From: Brassica napus | Taxonomy: Eukaryota; Streptophyta; Magnoliopsida; Brassicales; Brassicaceae | Assembly (NCBI RefSeq): GCF_020379485.1 | Contig: NC_063449.1 | Coordinates: 32,361,473-32,425,472, forward strand | Length of the DNA: 64,000 nucleotides | Direction: 5' to 3' | In this document: in pieces, positions 11,791 through 24,700 of the stretch | Layout: each line of letters opens with the position of its first letter | Position numbering within the stretch: the stretch's first letter is position 1 | Notes under the pieces: generated by a model | The model's input: only the letters and a program-made list of their open reading frames with translations | The model's database searches: none | Told to the model about the DNA's origin: nothing | Made by a program: the position numbers and the translations under genes

Positions 11791-13296
11791 TTGTTCTTTT
11801 ACTTGTCCACAAGTGAACTTTCTAGAACTCATAGGGAGAGAGGGTTGAAGGTGGGAGCTCACAGCTAAAAGAAACACAACTAGCACTTAAATCAACATCT
11901 AATCCAACATGAGCACACTCTCTTATTACACTCTAGCTTCTCTAGGCCTATCTCGACTCTTTTTGCCCTTACACTCATCATCAAGCATCCACACATTCAA
12001 ATCAACCAACTCTCACATTCATTAAGCATAAAACATCAGGTGAATTCTTGCAAATGGTCAATTGGTCCAAATCATTTGGTTGGGTAAGGGAAGGCTTTTT
12101 ATTCAAGTGAGTCAAGAGGTTCAAGATATATGATCTTTAAGGTGGTTTACTCTCGAAACAAGTAGCCTTGACATTGCACATAATATATCTAAGAAAGGGA
12201 CCAACTTATGCATACAATGCTCAATCTCCATTGTTCTACCCTTTTCCCAAACATACAAGTTACACAATCACTTCCCAATGTCAAACCCAACTCACATCTC
12301 TCACCAAAAGAACTCAAGAACACTTTGCACATAAAACTCTTTTTCTTTGAAATCTATAAAGGATTTTCCTCAACTTCAAAACAATCTTAGCTCCTAACAA
12401 CTTTGCTAGCCCCCTTTTCTTTCTTTTCTTTCTTTTTCTTCTTTTTTCTTTTTTTTTTCTTTTTCGGAGACCAAGACTTTTCATAAACTCGAGCTAGATG
12501 TTTATCTACTAATTCCAATAAGATTATCCATTTAAACACGAAGAGTCTATTCTTTTCCTTCGAACTTTTCATGCTTCCAAATCATAATCACAATACTCAC
12601 CCCCACCTATAGCTAGACAATAGAGTGCCTAATCTAGCAAGAATGAAGATCAAGCATTGTTTTCCCGATACTCTCAACATTATGCACATGTAAGACTTTC
12701 CGAAAAAGGTCTCACTCATCAAAAATGAAAGCTTAAAAGGAGGAAAGGGTTTTGGGAGTGGTGTCCCACTCGAGTTTGTCAAAAAGATTGGCATAAAGGA
12801 TGTGACAACTCAAGTGTGTATATCCATGACTCAGTACACAAGGGACCATGAGCAAGAAGCATTAAGTTCGTTCAGTTCAAATAAGGTTGTAGTTGGCTTC
12901 AAAGATTGAGTTTCAGCAACTAATGAGATTTAGGAAGAGTTTTCAAGGCTCGAAACATACAAGGCTTTTTGAGAGATGCAATAGCTACTCGAGTGTGAGA
13001 TAGTGTTCTTTACAAGGCATCTTAAATCATTGCTCCCAATGCAAGTGAATGCAACCTATATGCTCTAGACTCTCCTAAAAATGCAAGTGATGCAATCTAT
13101 ATGTTTTTTTATGCAAAAAGGTATGTGTGCAAGACTCAATGCAAATTCATCAAAGCAAACATGATCAAATACTTGGTACCTCCCCCAAACTTAGTTCACA
13201 CAGTCTCTGTGTTAGTAAGTTGAAAGAGATACCTAAAAGAGATATAAATGCAAAGAAAAACTGGTATATACAATGGAAAGGTGGTGGAGTGGTACC
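11791..13296 (-). other. Non-coding internal region of the Athila-like element
   Basis: It lies between protease and 3' LTR, where pol would be expected. No RT, RNase H or integrase motif is visible in any frame. A pyrimidine-rich run occurs at about 12416-12466. Short frames here have no recognisable domain. Confidence 0.6.
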
Positions 13297-15972
13297 TCAA
13301 GTGGAAAGTGGAGAAGGAGGATCCTTCCCACCTTTAAGAGTGATGGTGAGGACCTGAGAGAGAGGCTCTTGAAGCTTGGTTGGATCATCTTGGAGTTGAT
13401 GAGTCCTTGTGGCCTTCTTGTCATGAGCAGCCTTTGAGACTCGACTCACCTCCTCCTTTTTAGCACTTTTCAAGTGCTCATCACATATCTCTTTAGAGGA
13501 CTCTCCATCAAAACTTTCTTTCTTACTAACAACCACTACATCCTTGTTCTTCTCAATGGAGGGGTTTCCACAAGTGATGGTTCCACAATACTCAACATCT
13601 AGTGGAGACTGAATTGGGTAAGAGACAGCTTTGTTCACATTGAGGAGTGTGACCTTCTTGTTGGCAAAATCGATGCAAGCACCCACAGTAGTAAGGAATG
13701 GTGTGCCCAGGATCAATGGAACTCTCTTTTCAGTTGCCATCTTCAAGACAGTGAGATCTATAGGGATGGTGCAAGATCCAATCTTCAAAGGGAAGTCCTT
13801 GATGAGACCAATAAGGGTAGTAGAAGAGGAATCCCCAAACGTGAGAGAGGAAGTATCTGGCTCCATGTGTTCAATCTCAAGACTCTTCACCATCTCCATT
13901 GAGATCACATTCACAGTGGCACCAGAATCAACAAAAGCATCATCAAAGGTGAGCTTACCAAGGGAGCAAGACAATGTGAACTTCCCTTGGGATTCTAGTT
14001 TAGGGAAAGACTTTGGTGTGACTGGTGGATCAAGTTTCAAAGTTGAGATGTTGAGAAGCTCTGCTACTTCTGCTTGGTGGTATACAATGTCCTTGATGAG
14101 CATCATTTGGACATGAGCCTCACGCATACCTGAAATCGCTGGAAGCTTAAGTCCAATATCACTTAGGTCTTTTCTGAACTTGGAAATCACCTTCTTCTGA
14201 GCTTTGGTGAGGACCCTTTATGGAAATGGGAGCTTGTCATAGGGTGACTGCTCAACCTCAGTGGTGTCCTCCAGCTTGACCTCTTTCAGCTTCTGGTCAG
14301 CTCTCTTCGCAACTGGTTTCTCAGCCCTGGGTTCATCTCCCTTCAAAATCTTTGCTTCAACCATTTTGTCAGCTTCCTCCACAATCTTTGCCTCAGCTGT
14401 TGCTACAATCAGATGGTCAACCTGTTCAATCTCAATTCCAAACACCAAGCTTTCAATTTCATCTACCTCCTTCTTGTGGTTACTCAATTCAGTCCCTGAA
14501 GAAATAGTAGAGAGGACAACATTGCAATACTCCTTGGGATTTTGCTCAGATTTTCCAGGTAGAGACCCTTGCTGGCGATTCTGGTGAGTGGTCATGGAAG
14601 CAAACTGGTTTTCCAAAGCCATGAACTTGTTGTTGAGCTCATTGTAACTTCCATCAATATTGAAGTGAAGGTTCTTCAACTCATATCCAACCTGCTTCTC
14701 ACTTCTAGTCTGAGACTCCAAGATCTGTTTCAGTAGAACATCAGTGCTGCTTTCCTGAGGAGTAGAGGTAGAAGGATTAGCTTGTTGTTGAGAAGACTGG
14801 TTCCCTTTGTTGGAGAAACCAGGAGGAGGGTTTTGCTGAGGCTGATAGTTGCCTTGCTGGTTGTTCCTAGGCTGATAACCACTTTGTTGGTTGTTAGGAT
14901 AGGATTTCTGTTGGTAGTTGTTGTACTGAAAGTTGGGCTCTTTCTTGTACCAACTGCTATTGTTGTTGATGAAACACAGCTCTTCTTGACCTTCCAAACC
15001 CTCAACCTCATTGACAACAGGTGGTGTCTCTTGGTTTGGGTTACCAACAAAGTTCAGTTGCTCTTGGGTGGATTTATCAGCAATGAGTATGTCTATCTTA
15101 TCCTGTAGAGCCTTTAACTCCTTCCTCGTTTGCTTGTCATCTGTTCTACTGCCTCTGTCGTGGTCTCCACTGTAGACTGCGTCACTCTTTACCATGTTGT
15201 CAACCAGCTCCTCTGCATCTTCCTCAGTTCTTCCCAAGAAGAACCCATTGCTAGATGTATCTAATCTGGCTCTGTACTTAGGAAGAGTACCTCTGTAGAA
15301 TGTGCTCAGCAAGTTTTCCTTAGAGAAACCATGGTGTGGGCATTGAGCTTGGTAGCCCTTGAATCTCTCCCAGGCTTCACTGAATCCTTCCAAGTTCTTC
15401 TGTTGAAAGCTGGAAATCTCATTTCTCAGCTTAGCAGTTCTTGAAGTAGAGAAGAACTTCTCCAAAAATGCTTTCTTGCAGTCATCCCAGGTGGTGATAG
15501 AGTCGCTGGGTAGAGACTTCTCCCACTGACGTGCCTTATCCCCCAAAGAGAAAGGGAATAACTTGAGCTTTAAGGCGTCCTCTGACACACCATTGGTTTT
15601 TGACAACCCACAGTAGCTGTCGAACCTGTCCAAGTGATCAAATGGGTCCTTTAAAGCCAAGCCATGATACTTGTTGTTCTCGATCACGTTGAGGAGTCCT
15701 GATTTGATCTCAAAGTTGTTAGCTGCCACAGCCGGTGCTCGGATTCCCAGTCTATGACCATGAATGTTGGGGCGTTCATAAGTGCCAATGGGTCGAGATG
15801 CTCGATGTGGGTGTTATGGCCCTTGCGGTTGATCTGCCATATCAATATCCAATCTCTGCAAGTGAGCCTGTTGCTCTTCTTCTCTTCTCGCTCTAGCACA
15901 CTCTCTCTCTAAAGCTCTGATGTCCGCAACTCTTGGAACTAGGTTTGATGGACCCCTGCTCCTCAAGTTCAT
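13297..15972 (-). pseudogene. Athila-like gag-protease frame with two in-frame stops
   Basis: One continuous frame runs from an ATG at 15972 (MNLRSRG) to 13297, interrupted by TAA at 15814-15816 and TAA at 14218-14220. The middle part is Gag: FEIKSGLLN, then DHLDRFDSYCG, LFPFSLGDKARQWEKSLP and WERFKGYQAQCPHHGF, all typical of Athila-group capsid regions. A Gln/Asn-rich tail follows and no CCHC knuckle is present. After the second stop comes a pepsin-like retroviral protease with the catalytic DSGAT motif (about 13945-13960) and LILGTPFL. The second stop could in principle be a read-through site between gag and protease, but the first falls in the Gag N-terminus and indicates decay. Confidence 0.8.
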
Positions 15973-16085
15973 ACACCTGAAAGTTAAAGGGAGGTGAAGA
16001 AGGAGAATCAATAACAAAAGAAAATAAAAATGAGTTAGTCTCAAGCAAGTGACTAAATCTCAATGTTGAAATCTACTCAGAATTT

Positions 16086-16098
16086 GGCAACGGCGCCA
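16086..16098 (-). other. Primer-binding site, tRNA-Asp type
   Basis: Three bases after the 5' LTR end the minus strand reads TGGCGCCGTTGCC. This is complementary to the 3' end of plant tRNA-Asp, a primer used by several plant Ty3/gypsy groups. Confidence 0.7.
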
Positions 16099-16101
16099 AT
16101 T

Positions 16102-17522
16102 TGATGTTAAGAGTTTTCAAGGCTCGTAAGACAAATGATGTAGTATAAAAGATTGTCGAACCAATTCTAAGGGATTTCAAAGCATCGAGAATGCAAGTAC
16201 GTACTTAATCTAAGTGAAACCGATAATTTGGATGGTTTTAAACTACTACTAATAATATAATGCAATAACATAACAATAAAACAATAAAAGAAGTGACTTT
16301 CTTTGGTTATGATAAAAGAGAACTCATGGGTATAGGAATTAGACCTTGGGTGATCAAGTTTCGAACTAAGGATGACAAATGATCAATCAAAATATCAACC
16401 TTAAGCTTAGACACAATCTTAAACAAACTCTATGTTTAGATGAATGTTCATTTACTAACATATTTCAAACATCAAATGTCTTTGGTTGAATAATATGAAA
16501 GCAATCATTACTAACAAGTCTATTGGCTATCTTAACACCTTTAACAACAAATGTCTTTGGTAAAGTATGTTAAAAGCTTAGGAGAGTTGTCCCAGACATT
16601 TCATCAAACACCTTGTGGGTGGAAAATGCCTAAAGATCAACTTTTGAGAGGTTAATTCAAAAGATGCATTATGAATACTCTACTAGCAAGGAATAAGAAG
16701 GATATACACTATAACATCCTAGATCTAGCTTAATCACTCTTAATCTCCCTAACCCATGAATTCAAGAGTGGATTAATCACTACTCTTCATGATTCCTCTT
16801 AAACCCATATTGGATTTCAGATTCATCATGTAGAGAAATACAGATAATAGATTAGAAATCAACAGGATAACATATGATCAAATGAATCAAAGAGATGAAC
16901 ATTTTCAAGAGGTTTTTGGTGGATTTCTCAAAGATCAAAGATAAGATGCCCCTGATGGCTTACAAAAGATACTTAAAACATAGGTTTATAAAGTAAAAAC
17001 GTGCATAATAAAATAACCAAAAGACCCTTGAGTAAACATGAAGTCGAGCAAACAAAAGATGCGCAGCGACCTCCAGTAGTCGCTCCGAGAGGTCGCTCCA
17101 GGCTTCGGGAGCGACCTGGAGGGGTCGCTGCGAGACGTCGCTCTCGTGTCTCCGAGCGATGAAAACGCGAGCGACTTCTCCGCGTCGCTCTGGTAAGGTC
17201 GCTCTCGTGCCTCCGAGCAATGAAAACGCGAGCGACATCGGGGTGTCGCTCTGGCCAAGTCGCTCTGGAGGGGTGTCACAGCGACTTCACGGTGTCGCTC
17301 CGGTGAGGTCGCTCTCATGCACTGCTCGTCCAATGATCACCTTTATCACCTCTTTTGAGCTCCAAATGCACTCAAATGTCTCCAAGAACTCCATGTGGTA
17401 TTCCAATACCTAATAAAGATTCATGTATGCAAAATGCAACCTAAACATGGCTAAATTCTAATCTATGTGATCAAAATACACATGGGTGAATGGATAAAAC
17501 AATGGAAATATGCAAGATATCA
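16102..17522 (-). repeat. 5' LTR of the Athila-like element
   Basis: A 1421-bp copy of the LTR at 10379-11778, including the GC-rich block (17050-17330) full of GTCGCTC/GAGCGAC words. Ends are TG...CA in element orientation. Confidence 0.85.
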
Positions 17523-17527
17523 AAAAT

Positions 17528-18616
17528 TCTTCTACGAACAAAGTGCCCTAGATATATTAAGCTCTCACATATATAAACCATTTTATGTATATAAAATTGT
17601 TGAATCACCAAACATAATTTGAAATAATAATTAAAAAATTAATAATTAAAAGGAAACTAAGAAATTTTGTAAAAATATTCGAATAATAAGTAAATAGTTA
17701 TATCAAATTATTAATGATATTTCACTAATTAATAAAAGTGAACGTACATAATTACAAAATATTTGTAGAAAACAAAAAAAAGATACTAACTCAAACATTA
17801 ACACATGGTACTTTTGTTAACGTTGAGTTAACACGTTAGTTATCAATTTTACTAAACTGATTATTAACTCGAAATTGTAACTCAAATATATTACATAACA
17901 ATGCTAACTCAAAAATGAAAAAGTTATTCATGATTGGTAATATTTTTAAGTTATATTCTTAACTTAACTCTAATCAAGTGCATGTCACCAATCAAAAGCC
18001 AATATTTTTGTATATGGCTCTTTGACATCACCATACATTCTGATACAATTTAAATTAGGGACGGTTGTTCTCGAGGAATACATATGTAGTTAAGGAATAA
18101 AAATGTATAGAAATTCTATAAATTAATACTCGATAAATTAATTTATATAAATTAATAAATTTCGCCGGGAGCCGGTTTAAAATATGACACAAATCGATAA
18201 ATATTAAGATAATATTTTTTTAAGAAAATTCTATGTAAATATATGGTTCCATTAAAATTAATAATTTATATATATATATACACATTTTATATAATTAAGA
18301 ATATATTATTATATTTTTTGTTTTATATTCATAATAGAATTATTTTTATATTTTCTTAACACTTAGTATATGTTCGATAGATTTAGTAATATTATATCTA
18401 AAACCACTTTTAATTTATATGCAACATTTATTATATACACCAAATAATATAACAAAATTAATATTTTTATTATCTTAGAATAAATATATCTTAAAAGAAG
18501 AAATTTAAATAAAAAAACTTTTGTAAATTAATATCTGTATAAATTAATAAAATTTCAAAATTATAACATTATTAATCTATGGAAGTTTTCTTAAAGAAAA
18601 AAAGTGAAGTGTAACT
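17528..18616. other. Intergenic DNA upstream of RFC3
   Basis: AT-rich, with short repeated 'aaattaataaa' phrases around 18110-18170 and 18520-18570 that may be an old transposon fragment. No gene is visible. The RFC3 promoter must lie in or just after this stretch. Confidence 0.45.
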
Positions 18617-18733
18617 TTACAAAACTAGCCCCAACACAACCAACATTCCTCGAGGGTTCAAAGGTAATTTACAACAACGAAGACAGTAGAGTAGACTCAA
18701 ACAATGGCGGAAGGAAACCTCAAAAACTAGACC

Positions 18734-18741
18734 TTGGCGGG
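18734..18741 (+). promoter_or_regulatory. Possible E2F site upstream of RFC3
   Basis: TTGGCGGG lies about 60 bp before the RFC3 start codon and fits the E2F-type TTSSCGSS pattern. Plant replication genes are often controlled by E2F at the G1/S transition. The match is short, so it could be chance. Confidence 0.45.
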
Positions 18742-18799
18742 AGAGAAAGAGTGAAAAGAAGCGGCTGAGTGAGAGATTCCCAACCAATCCACAGCGAAG

Positions 18800-21700
18800 A
18801 TGACTGAGGCTACATCGGCGATGGACATTGACGTAGACGAGAATCTCCCTCGCAAGCCGAGTAACAAGGGCAAAGACGTCGCCGGTTTCGTTGCTCCGCC
18901 GCAGAGCAAGACGACGCCTTGGGTCGAAAAATACAGACCTCAATCGCTAGACGACGTCGCAGCACATCGCGACATCGTTGATACAAGTAATTGAACTTAC
19001 CCACCACTCTCTCTCCTTCCAATTCCATCACCTAGGGTTTTTAAAAATTGAGTCTTTTTATAATAAAAAAAATTTTGAGTATTTTTCTAATCACGCAAGA
19101 GAAATGGATTGCCTTTGAATGTACCTGAGGATTCTATATTGAAAGGCTAAGGCTTTGTGTTGGGTGTAAGAAACTAGCTTCGTACATTTCCTCACTGAAG
19201 GGTTTTGTTTTTTTGTTAAACAGTTGATAGGTTGACCAATGAGAACAAGTTGCCGCATCTTCTGTTGTATGGTCCACCTGGTACTGGCAAAACATCCACC
19301 ATTCTAGCTGTTGCACGGAAGCTGTATGGACCCAAGTACCGTAATATGATTCTTGAACTCAACGCCTCGGATGATAGAGGGATTGATGTTGTGAGGCAGC
19401 AGATTCAAGATTTCGCTAGCACTCAGAGCTTCTCACTGTTGAGTTTCCTATCATTATGACTCCATTTTTTGTGGTTTGTTTATTATTATGAAGTGCGTTG
19501 TGATGGCTTGAACCATGTTTAGCTGTAGTAGTATCATGCTGGAGTAGAAAGAGTAATAAGATGTACTTTTCATGTTGTGGATAATAAAAAGATTTGAATT
19601 GATGATTGCAGAGGAAAGTCTTCGGTGAAGTTGGTTCTGCTGGATGAAGCAGATGCCATGACGAAAGATGCTCAGTTTGCCCTGCGTAGAGGTTAAAACC
19701 TTGTATTCTTCATAGCTCTCTCTTTTTTCTTTTCTTTGTCTAAGTACGCCACTAACATGTTTATGTATGGCTAGTGATTGAGAAATACACAAAGAGTACT
19801 AGGTTCGCCCTCATTGGAAACCATGTCAATAAGATCATCCCAGCTTTACAGTCCAGATGTACCCGTTTTAGATTTGCTCCTCTTGATCCTGTTCATGTGA
19901 GTCAACGTCTTAAACATGTCATAGAAGCTGAAGGGTGAGATTAAAAGTTACTATTTGTTCGTTGTGTGTTTTCTCCACCCTTTTTCTCTGCTAATTGTGC
20001 TTCATTTTCTATAATTGGATTAGGCTTGATGTAAGCGAGAGTGGTTTGGCGGCTCTTGTACGGCTGAGCAATGGAGACATGAGGAAAGCCATGAACATTT
20101 TGCAGGTTTTGTTGATATTTTCTTTTGCTTCCGTCTCCTAGTTCACAATTGTAAATTGACAGAAGAAGCATTTCTAACGGGTTAATGTGTGTGGGAGGCA
20201 GTCAACGCATATGGCGTCAGAGAAAATCACAGAGGAAGATGTGTACCTCTGCACTGGAAACCCACTACCCAGGGACATTGAGCAGATATCTCACTGGCTT
20301 CTGAATGAACCGTTTGCTGAGAGCTACAAAAGTATGTGGAACTGATAAGAACTTGTATGTATTATGAGTAAGAACCTCCCAACCACCCTCTCTTAGTCTC
20401 TACACGCAGAGTCTAAGCCTATTCTTGAATCCCACAATCTGAGATCTCAAGCCACAACTGATTCTAGCTGAATCCCCAACAGAAACAACTAACGAGCCCC
20501 TTATATACTGAGACTCGTTTAAATCTGTTAACTAACCAACTAACTTGCCAGCTCAGCACTCCCGTGAGTCATTCCCTCGTTGATACGCCTCTGCCTCTTC
20601 GAGATATAAACTCTTGTTGGCATATCAATACCCCCCGACTGAAGAACGAGCTTGTCCTCAAGCGAATAAGTCGGAAACTGATGTTTCAACTCAGACAAAC
20701 GCATCCAAGAGTTCTCGTGTGACGGTAAGTTCTTCCAAGAAACGAGCACCTCTAGATGTCCTTCTACATCGTACCGTGTACCCAACAACTCGTCTGGCTC
20801 AATCAGTAGCTCATCGTCCCTCGATAACGTCTCAGGTAATGGGGTGATTACCCGACCCTGTCCAATGACTGGTTTCAACTGTGAAACGTGAAACACCGGA
20901 TGCACTTTCGATCCTTCCGGCAATCTTAGACAATACGCAACTTTACCTATCCGCTCCAACACCTCATAAGGTCCATAGAACCGTGCTGACAGCTTGTGAC
21001 ACAATCGTCTGCTCACTGATTGTTGTCGATAAGGTCGCAGTTTCAAATATACCTTCATACCCACATCAAACTCCAATTCACGCCTTCGCTTATCAGCGTT
21101 ATTCTTCATAACATCCTGCGCTCTTAACAGATGTTGTTTAACATCCTGCATCATCATATCTCTGTCACGTAACATTGCTTCTAGCTCGAAATTCTTCGTA
21201 GATCCTTCCTCAAATCGTAACAATGCCGGTGGATCACGACCATATACCATCTTAAATGGAGTGCACTGCGTCGCCGTATGATAAGAAGTATTATACCATA
21301 GTTCAGCCCACACCAAATACTTGGACCACGTCTTTGGATGCACAGAAGCAAAACAACGCAGGTAAGTCTCTAGACAGCGATTCAGCACCTCGGTTTGACC
21401 GTCCGACTGAGGATGAAAAGCTGTACTGAAACGTAGAGTAGTACCCGCAGCTCTGAAACAATCTTTCCAAAAGGAACTAAGGAAGATCTTATCTCTATCA
21501 GAAATAATCGACCTTGGAAACCCATGCAGTTTTACCACCCCGTCAACAAACTTTTGAGCAACATCAGCCGCCGTGAACGGATGTTTCAACGAAATGAAAT
21601 GGCTGTACTTACTCAATCGATCAACCACCACAAAGATCACGTTCATTCCTCGAGATACTGGTAAACCCTCTATGAAATCCATAGAGATGTCTTCCCATAT

Positions 21701-24700
21701 CTGGTTTGGGATATCAATAGGTTGCAACAATCCCGCAGGTGACAGAGTCGAATACTTGTGTGTCTGACAAATTTCACATGCAGCTACGTAATCCTGAACG
21801 TGCTTCCTCATCTTAGGCCAATAGAATGTTGCCTTAATCCTCTGCAACGTTTTTAAAACTCCTGAATGGCCCCCTAGCAGACTGTCGTGGCATTCACGTA
21901 AGATCATCGGAATATGATTCGAATTTCCCGGTAAAAACAGACGCCCTTTATAGAATAATCTTCCTTGCACCAACGTAAACCCCACTTTAGGTGCTTGACC
22001 ACTGCTTACTTTCGCAATGATCTGTTGAATGTTCACATCGTGATCAACCTCTGCATATATATCTTGGACTTGTAAAGACGAAGGTACCGTCAGTGACAAA
22101 CAACGAGGTAATACTTCTGCGGCAGTGTAGTGAACAATGCGAGATAACCCATCCGCCACTCGATTCTCTGATCCCACTTTATACTCAATATCGAAGTCGT
22201 AACCCAATATACGCGTCAACCATCTCTGATAGTCCAAGGTTACTTCTCGCTGCTCCAGTAAGTACTTGAGGCTCTGCTGATCTGTTCTTACTATAAACCG
22301 TCGCCCCAACAAATAATGCCTCCATTTCTGAATCGACAACACAATAGCCATTAACTCTCGCTCATATATTGGTTTCTGCATTTCTTTTTCTGTTAAAGCG
22401 TGGCTGAAATAGGCAATAGGATGCTTCTCTTGCATCAACACTGCGCCCAACCCATAACCAGACGCATCTGACTCAATTATGAACACCTTACAGAAGTCAG
22501 GAAGTGCTAAAACTGGAGTGGATGTCATCGCCTTCTTCAGCTTTTCAAACGCTAACAGTGTGTCTTGTAACCACTCAAACTTGTCCTTTTTTAGCAACTC
22601 AGTCAGTGGTCTGGCCAACATCCCATAGCTTTGTACAAACTTGCGATAGTACCCTGTTAAGCCCAAGAATCCCCTAACATCCTTCACTGTCCGTGGAATT
22701 GGCCATTTCACCACTGATTTTATCTTCTCTGGATCTGTTGATACTCCCTTCGCAGATATGCAATGCCCCAAATACTCAATCTGTTCTTGACCGAAAGCAC
22801 ACTTCTTTCTGTTAGCAAACAACCTGTGCTTTTCAAATACCTTCAACACTTCCCTAAGATGCGCCACATGCTCCTCCAATGACGAACTATACACCAGTAT
22901 ATCATCAAAGAACACCAACACAAACTTCCTTAAGTATGGTTGAAATAACTCGTTCATGAGAGACTGAAATGTAGCAGGAGCATTCATTAATCCAAATGGC
23001 ATGACAGTGAATTCGTAGTGTCCCTCATGTGTTCTAAACGCGGTCTTCTCAATATCTTCTTCCTTCATCCTTATTTGATGATAACCTGATCTCAAATCCA
23101 GTTTTGAGAAGCACTTCGCACCATGAAGTTCATCCAATAGTTGATCTATCATGGGAATTGGATACTTATCTGAGATGGTAGCTTGATTCAACATTCTATA
23201 ATCCACACAAAATCTCCAGCTGTTGTCCTTCTTCTTTACTAATAAAACAGGACTCGAATATGGGCTGTGGCTTCGCCGAATTGTTCCTGAAGCTAGCATT
23301 TCTGTAACACTCTTCTCCATTACCTCCTTATGTACTTGGGGATATCGATACGGTCTTACTGAAATAGGACCACAACCTGGCTGCAAGATAATACCGTGTT
23401 CCCTGCCACGTACTGGCGGAAGCTCTGTTGGTTCTCTAAAGACATGCTCAAACTCATTCAACAATTCTCTGAGTTGTGCTGGTACCTCAGACACAAGTTG
23501 TATCGTCTTCATTGTTTTCTCAATTGTTGGTAACGACTGATCCCCAATCAAAGTCACCTGTTGCCCCTGATAGTTAAACGTATACTCATGTTTCTCCCAA
23601 TCTACTTGACATCTCCCCAGGGTTCGTAGCCAATACATCCCCAAAATGACATCAATATTACCCAACTCCAATACAATGAAGTCCGTAGTGAAAGAGCAAC
23701 CTTGGAGAGTTATTTGCACATTTCTACAAACTCCCACTCCACTCACGGAAACTCCTGTTCCCAACAACACTTCCAATCCTTTGCCCTCCTCTGTAATCAA
23801 CTTCAGTTGAGCTGCTACCTTCGGCGAAATGAAGTTATGTGTAGCTCCACTATCCAACATTACCAGCATTACACGTTTCTTGATACTCCCTATCAACTTT
23901 GTTGTTGTTGGTGAATCTTTACCCAAAAAAGATTTCAAAGAAAGAGTTTTTAACTGAGGTTCCCAAATGATTTCCTCCGTCTCCTCATCCTTATCTTCCT
24001 GATCAATCAACTCCATCTCCATACCCTTCCATATTGTCAAAACTCGTAAGGAAGCATTTGGACATACCCCATTCACCAAATGTTGTCTACTCCACTTTGC
24101 ATCACATTTGAAACAGAGCCCCAGTCGCCTTTTTTCAGCAACTTGCTCTTCTGAAAGCCGTACTGCCGGCTTCACATTATTCTGCTGTGTTGGAGTTGTA
24201 GTTGTAGTAGATGGCATCGCTTGCTTCTGTTTCCAACTACTAGTAGGGACATAACTTGAATACGACTTCGAAGTCGTATTCACTGCTCCACCTCCCTTTA
24301 CTTTCCTCAGTTTCACCTCCTTCTGTATAACACTAAACAACGAGCTATCTTCCATCTGATACGCTGTTGCAATCATATCAGGAAGGTCTACTGGTTTACA
24401 CATTGTGACTACTTCTCTCATCTCTTCCGTAAGACCATTCATAAAGATCCCTTCCCGTTGTGTATCAGAAACCCCTGAAGCTTGTGTAGACAAATCCTCA
24501 AATTGATGAATATACTCTGAAACTGATCCAGTTTGTCGAACCGCGAAGAAAGGTTGACTAGGATCTCGCAGCTTCACTCGACTAAATCGAGCAATCAATC
24601 TTTGTTTGAATTCAATCCAAGTCTCAAAAGGTCGTCTCAAGATCTCGCTGTTAAACCAGCTCAGAACATCACCTTTCAAACTGACTGATACCAATCTCAT

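Larger units (their letters stand above)
10379..17522 (-). mobile_element. Athila-like non-autonomous LTR retrotransposon (gag-protease only)
   Basis: A 7.1-kb element in minus orientation, bounded by two LTRs of about 1.4 kb that begin TGATATC and end AACATCA in element orientation. The flanks GAAAT and AAAAT match at 4 of 5 positions, consistent with a 5-bp target duplication. A primer-binding site and polypurine tract sit next to the LTRs. The interior encodes only a Gag of Athila type and an aspartic protease, both broken by stops. No reverse transcriptase, RNase H or integrase is visible between the protease end (13297) and the polypurine tract. It would depend on a related element for mobilisation. 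Confidence 0.85.
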
